Shown one piece after another: positions 62,001 to 64,000 of a DNA stretch of 64,000 nt. The translations under genes were made by a program, and so were the position numbers. The notes under the pieces are model-generated. The model was not told where the DNA came from, made no database searches, and saw only the letters and a list, made by a program, of their open reading frames with translations. The stretch's first letter is position 1. The number at the start of each line of letters is the position of its first letter. Source of the stretch: Lineus longissimus (taxonomy: Eukaryota; Nemertea; Pilidiophora; Heteronemertea; Lineidae); NCBI RefSeq assembly GCF_910592395.1, contig NC_088320.1, positions 4,712,001 to 4,776,000 on the forward strand. Direction: 5' to 3'.

Positions 62001-64000
62001 GAGTCGTCGAGTATTGGAAAGCACCTATCTTGTTGTAGAAGTGATAGTTTCTGTTATTAGTGTAGACCAGGCCTTTGCAGGCGGAGTTCTTCAGGAGGCA
62101 ATAGCTGGCTTTACCACGACTCACAAATATGAAGGTCTCGCAATCGGCTAAGCGCCAGCATTGTTTGGCACAGAATTTCACGTTGGTCTTGGTGTAGTGT
62201 GCAATATTGTTCTTTCCAGGGCAATCCCCGTAGCGTTGGCTAAATCCCGGAACGAAGAACTCTGAAATGATATCAGGGTGTGGAAATAACATTACCTGTC
62301 AAAGTCTGTATCAAACAACTCCGAGGACTACACAAATATGCACCTTTTAGAGGTTTTCAGCAAAGTGTGAAACCTGTTGAAATATTTCACAATCTCCATC
62401 TCCAAACCGTTTGAGCGTTTTTTTCTCGTTTTTTTACAGAACAACCTCGGCAGAGTTGTGCTGGCCAAAAAATAAATCTAAACACTTTTCAGAAACCTAA
62501 AAACCTTTACTTCTAAGAGTGAGGCTGTGAATAAATATTGATTTTTGAATAATAATGCGTCTGTTGGGTCAACTCAATGCATTTGATAACTTACCAGTTG
62601 AAGGGTATCCTAACACTTCCACTTCGCAAAGTGTCAAGTAATTGGCTCTGGATTGAACAATAGCTACATATCTGCCGTCTCTCTGGCATCTGAATGCCTC
62701 ATGTCCACCTTGTCTCACAGCACCAGTCTTGTGAGCACACACCTCAGACCTGCTATACACGAGCTTTCTTCCTGGTGCTGGTCTTCTGTCGGATACAACG
62801 ACATCAAAGTTTGCCAGTCTATTACCTGCAATCAACAAACTTTCTGTTAGTATCGGAATCTAGGAAGATACTCAATGAAACTTTACTACACACTTTGTCG
62901 ATGTAGAACTGTTGCTGTACACTGTTAAAGATTGTTTATGATGTATTCGCTACTTACTGTTTCTTTATATTAATTCATTCCAAAGAAGGTCAAACGTTTG
63001 CGAGGTTTTAGTGCAATATTGTTTAACTTTATTAACTTCAATCTACTACACAACCATTGTGATTCTACAAACTATACAGAGACCTAACTTACCGCAACAG
63101 TCTGCTCTGTTGTAGACTACGACTGTGTGGATGGATGATTTTCTCGATAAATCCACCGCCCACCAGTTTTTGTTGACTCGGTCCCTCGTATTGACGTTTG
63201 TGCATGTGCAATGTCTGGCCCCGTAGTTTTGATTGATGACTCCATCAACGGCCCGAGAAGCTACACCACCATAAGCAGTATCAAATTGCATAGCTGGTTT
63301 ATGCAGTGCTAAGTCGACCAAATGTTTTGGTACCGCAACTGCGACTTGCTGGAAGCTGCGCAGGTTAATTCTGAATCTGCCAGCATTTCTCCTACAACAC
63401 AAAAGCAATCGTTATATTTCTGTACACGTTCGGTTGCTGTAATACAGTAAACTTGATCTTTGCGAGGAGATTGAAGGAAGAGCAATATACATGTGACGCA
63501 AGCATTTTTCATTACCAAAAGAGGACGGCGGAACAAAATCCAACTTACAATAGGCCACAAACATGTCATTTATATATTTAGTATCAAACTATAATATTAT
63601 CCAAAACAAAGTCTATTTCTAAAACTACATGTAATCAAGCATGCAGTTGCAATGATGGATGGACAGAGCATACCTTATCCATTTTCGGAAGAATCTCACA
63701 TTGAAAACTCTGCAATTTTTACTCTTGCCAATTCTCTTGGTTCCAGGCATGCACTTGTTGAGGCGGAACCATCTGAGGCGTATGATACCACCTGAAATAA
63801 CGAACGTGAATTATCAATTGTGATACGCGAAATACAAATTTCATTTTTTGATCTTCTCATTATAGTTAGTCGTGACATTTAAGTTTTTAATCAGTCTACC
63901 CTTAACTATAGCGAACAGGCACAGCTCTATTTAAGTATGGATATCATAAAGCAAATTAGGGTTATTTTTAGCAGGAACAAATAAAAGAGGCCACCAATCA
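31972..64000 (-). CDS. Giant modular secreted-type protein: PAN / F-type lectin repeats then Thr-rich Cys-motif repeats (3' part, open at right edge)
   Basis: This is one multi-exon gene inferred from uninterrupted phase-compatible exons on the minus strand. In transcript order: six copies of a four-exon unit encoding PAN, cysteine-motif and F-type lectin domains (the first copy cut by the window edge); a spacer with small exons; seven copies of a five-exon, 93-aa unit; a divergent last module; and a stop. About 2,550 residues are encoded here. Nearly every junction is phase 1; only the one before the first lectin exon is phase 2. The 5' end, including any signal peptide, is outside the window. 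PAN and F-type lectin modules are typical of extracellular recognition proteins (family knowledge). Thr runs and KSEE repeats suggest glycosylated or charged linkers. An adhesive, mucus or lectin role is inference. The join between the two arrays rests on small exons and is the least certain part. Confidence 0.75.
32839..32868 (-). CDS. Giant gene, divergent terminal copy of the VND-x-FxAW exon
   Basis: A 30-nt phase-1 exon encoding VNDAEKFTAW. It has the same length, acceptor context (TTTTTTCAG) and pattern as the VNDVNKFLAW exon of the 93-aa repeats. Confidence 0.75.
33143..33280 (-). CDS. Giant gene, divergent terminal copy of the Thr-rich Cys-motif exon
   Basis: A 138-nt phase-1 exon. 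It has a Thr run (SYTTTTTTEGG), then FAVGQDF...MFEGTC and a second cysteine twelve residues on (SSC). It aligns with the repeated exon, where the matching text is FSVGQRF...MFRGHC and KFC, but it has lost the GTK-TVG core. The acceptor (ATATCAAG) has a weak pyrimidine tract. Confidence 0.7.
33506..35660 (-). repeat. 93-aa repeat array, unit 1 (five exons)
   Basis: Reference unit, about 2.16 kb. Exons in transcript order: B 35270-35293 (VKGGNGNSG); A 34922-35038 (seven Thr, then FSVGQRFGISMFRGHCPSG and TKTVGKFCEG); E 34512-34541 (VNDVNKFLAW); D 34233-34271 (KVNAKAYDIEYQG); C 33639-33707 (VESAEEPEKSEESEKSEEIE then EPAG). Each is bounded by AG and GT, and each begins and ends in phase 1. Together they make 279 nt or 93 aa. 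Intron sequence is as well conserved between units as exon sequence, pointing to recent duplication of whole genomic blocks. Confidence 0.85.
35661..37817 (-). repeat. 93-aa repeat array, unit 2
   Basis: Exons B 37427-37450, A 37079-37195, E 36669-36698, D 36390-36428, C 35795-35863. Splice sites and exon lengths are identical to unit 1. Module D reads DIEY with Asn at the preceding position variant (TACAACATTGAG), and module A has GG in place of RG before HC. Confidence 0.83.
37818..39982 (-). repeat. 93-aa repeat array, unit 3
   Basis: Exons B 39589-39612 (reads VKGGNGTSG), A 39241-39357, E 38833-38862, D 38546-38584, C 37952-38020. All splice sites are kept. In E the Leu-Ala-Trp end is preceded by FF (AACAAGTTTTTTGCATGG). 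Confidence 0.83.
39983..42146 (-). repeat. 93-aa repeat array, unit 4
   Basis: Exons B 41757-41780, A 41409-41525, E 40999-41028, D 40712-40750, C 40117-40185. Frame and splice sites are intact; differences from unit 1 lie mainly in introns. Confidence 0.83.
42147..44300 (-). repeat. 93-aa repeat array, unit 5
   Basis: Exons B 43911-43934, A 43564-43680, E 43155-43184, D 42876-42914, C 42281-42349. Exon E starts AAAATGATG instead of TCAATGATG, so its first codon becomes Glu while the acceptor AG is kept. D again carries the Asn variant seen in unit 2. Confidence 0.83.
44301..46471 (-). repeat. 93-aa repeat array, unit 6
   Basis: Exons B 46082-46105, A 45735-45851, E 45321-45350, D 45036-45074, C 44435-44503. 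In C the sequence before the acceptor reads CTACCGCAG rather than TTACCGCAG; the AG is unaffected. E has GTCGAC in place of GTCAAC (Asp for Asn). Confidence 0.83.
46472..48113 (-). repeat. 93-aa repeat array, unit 7 (first in the transcript, lacks exon B)
   Basis: Exons A 47911-48027, E 47499-47528, D 47214-47252, C 46606-46674. Homology to the other units stops abruptly at about 48113, before exon B. The small exon at 48623-48640 may serve in its place. Confidence 0.8.
48623..48640 (-). CDS. Giant gene, 18-nt candidate microexon
   Basis: Acceptor ATTTTCAG, then sequence for VERLPIG, then donor GTAAGA; phase 1 to phase 1. It lies where exon B would be expected upstream of array unit 7. Very short, so only moderately supported. 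Confidence 0.45.
49293..49322 (-). CDS. Giant gene, diverged VND-x-FxAW-type exon
   Basis: A 30-nt phase-1 exon reading x-THYQFFITW between ATTGCAG and GTAAGT. Length, phase and the final Phe-x2-Trp match exon E (VNDVNKFLAW) of the repeats. Confidence 0.65.
49668..49751 (-). CDS. Giant gene, diverged Cys-motif exon without Thr run
   Basis: An 84-nt phase-1 exon encoding GGKFDLTSVFKGLTSCPKGT followed by KTVGDAC. The FxGxxxCP-x-GTKTVG-x2-C pattern is clearly that of repeat exon A, but the Thr stretch is absent. Together with the E-like exon at 49293 it forms a diverged single copy of the 93-aa module. Confidence 0.8.
50078..50119 (-). CDS. Giant gene, 42-nt candidate linker exon
   Basis: Acceptor TATCTAG, donor GTATTT, phase 1 both ends. 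Encodes a basic, Thr/Pro-containing linker (ATAPTKLTKSNLKKG). Confidence 0.55.
50780..50803 (-). CDS. Giant gene, 24-nt candidate linker exon
   Basis: Acceptor TTGAATAG, donor GTAAGT, phase 1 both ends. Encodes VENKPPAKP once joined to the next exon; same length as repeat exon B. Confidence 0.5.
51234..51254 (-). CDS. Giant gene, 21-nt candidate linker exon
   Basis: Acceptor ATTTTCAG, donor GTAGGC, phase 1 both ends; encodes GINILPKG. It directly follows the last lectin exon (51690-51920) in the transcript. Confidence 0.5.
51485..53669 (-). repeat. PAN / Cys-motif / F-type lectin array, unit 1 (last in transcript)
   Basis: Reference unit. PAN exon 53262-53543 (C...CAKQC...DCETF...YC...C, ends with HFYN; phase 1-1). 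Cys-motif exon 52781-52898 (WFRLNKCMPGTKRIGKSKNC, very basic; phase 1-2). Lectin exon 1 52200-52498 (LHKPAMQFDTAYGGVASRAV, DGV, NWWAVDL, VVVYNRADCCG; phase 2-1). Lectin exon 2 51690-51920 (NRLANFDVVVSD...GRYVAIVQS...LCEVEVLGY; phase 1-1). Total 930 nt or 310 aa. RADCCGNR fits the F-type lectin pattern R-x-D-x4-R. The histidine usual in that sugar site appears replaced: the aligned text reads CTCT where fucose-binding members have C-x-H-T. Confidence 0.88.
53670..55844 (-). repeat. PAN / Cys-motif / F-type lectin array, unit 2
   Basis: Exons PAN 55437-55718, Cys-motif 54956-55073, lectin 54375-54673 and 53877-54107; 2175 bp. The PAN and Cys-motif proteins are identical to unit 1. Lectin exon 2 has AVRQGG where unit 1 has ALRQGG. 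Confidence 0.87.
55845..58019 (-). repeat. PAN / Cys-motif / F-type lectin array, unit 3
   Basis: Exons PAN 57612-57893, Cys-motif 57131-57248, lectin 56550-56848 and 56052-56282; 2175 bp. It differs from unit 2 by only a few bases, introns included (for example GTCACACG for GTCAAACG near 56447). Confidence 0.87.
58020..60194 (-). repeat. PAN / Cys-motif / F-type lectin array, unit 4
   Basis: Exons PAN 59787-60068, Cys-motif 59306-59423, lectin 58725-59023 and 58227-58457; 2175 bp. One coding change stands out: DLSKKSS in place of DLSRKSS in lectin exon 1. Confidence 0.87.
60195..62387 (-). repeat. PAN / Cys-motif / F-type lectin array, unit 5 (mosaic)
   Basis: Exons PAN 61980-62261, Cys-motif 61499-61616, lectin 60912-61210 and 60402-60632; 2193 bp. 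Its middle shares unit 1's intron variants (a TTTAATAAC insertion near 60680 and GTAACGTTCGG near 61239). Its left part carries unit 2's variants (CCTTTTCTTC near 60312, AVRQGG). It also has a private ATACATGT insertion near 61395. Confidence 0.87.
62388..64000 (-). repeat. PAN / Cys-motif / F-type lectin array, unit 6 (cut by window edge)
   Basis: Exons Cys-motif 63674-63791 and lectin 63093-63391 and 62595-62825 are present; the PAN exon should lie just past the right edge. The sequence is of the unit 2-4 type. The array therefore probably continues beyond the window. Confidence 0.87.

Noticed and set aside
51748-62906. Plus-strand open frames of 65-70 aa in every lectin unit
   Set aside because: They are antisense shadows of the second F-type lectin exon.
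31485-64000. CRISPR or satellite array
   Set aside because: The periodicity is kilobase-scale with conserved coding exons and splice sites, so it is intragenic duplication in an animal gene.

Overview
The window is animal genomic DNA: genes are split by GT/AG introns, there are no bacterial operons or ribosome sites, and the content (fibrillar collagen, MFSD6-like carrier, PAN and F-type lectin domains, a pogo-like transposon with a TA target site) fits an invertebrate metazoan. A marine lophotrochozoan such as a mollusc, annelid or brachiopod is my best guess, and that guess is inference. I built the gene models by hand from splice sites, reading phase and domain continuity.

Layout. (1) 1-10053, minus strand: the 5' two-thirds or so of a clade-A-like fibrillar collagen gene. 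It has a signal-peptide exon, a ten-cysteine VWC exon, an N-propeptide exon with a minor helix, and six Gly-X-Y exons, and it runs off the left edge. A degenerate pogo-like DNA transposon (2622-4966, TA target duplication) sits in one intron and has a small inverted-repeat element nested in it. (2) 14400-17989, plus strand: a complete six-exon MFSD6-like major facilitator gene (559 aa). (3) 21459-24079, minus: a two-exon type I membrane protein (473 aa) that I do not recognise. (4) 25943-26890 and 29503-30986, minus: two tandemly duplicated three-exon genes for small secreted PAN-domain proteins, one with a basic tail and one with an acidic tail. (5) 31972 to beyond 64000, minus: the 3' part of a giant modular gene.

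The giant gene is the most striking object. Reading 5' to 3' (right to left), it starts with at least six near-identical ~2.18 kb units. Each unit encodes a PAN domain, a short cysteine-motif domain and a two-exon F-type lectin domain (930 nt of exon, 310 aa per unit). A spacer with several small exons follows. Then come seven ~2.16 kb units, each encoding a 93-aa repeat on five small phase-1 exons: a short Gly/Asn linker, a Thr-rich cysteine-motif module, two short linkers and an acidic Lys-Ser-Glu-Glu linker. A divergent last module, a stop codon and an AATAAA close the gene. About 2,550 residues are encoded inside the window. All but one of the exon junctions I could define are phase 1, so whole exons and whole units can be duplicated without breaking the frame. 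The product looks like a secreted, multivalent, possibly carbohydrate-binding or adhesive protein. Its function is inference.

The neighbouring small PAN genes and the PAN-containing giant gene lie on the same strand and may form a local cluster of secreted PAN proteins. The remaining sequence is intron and intergenic DNA with a trinucleotide microsatellite, a few tandem and inverted repeats, and a stray copy of part of the MFSD6-like coding exon.
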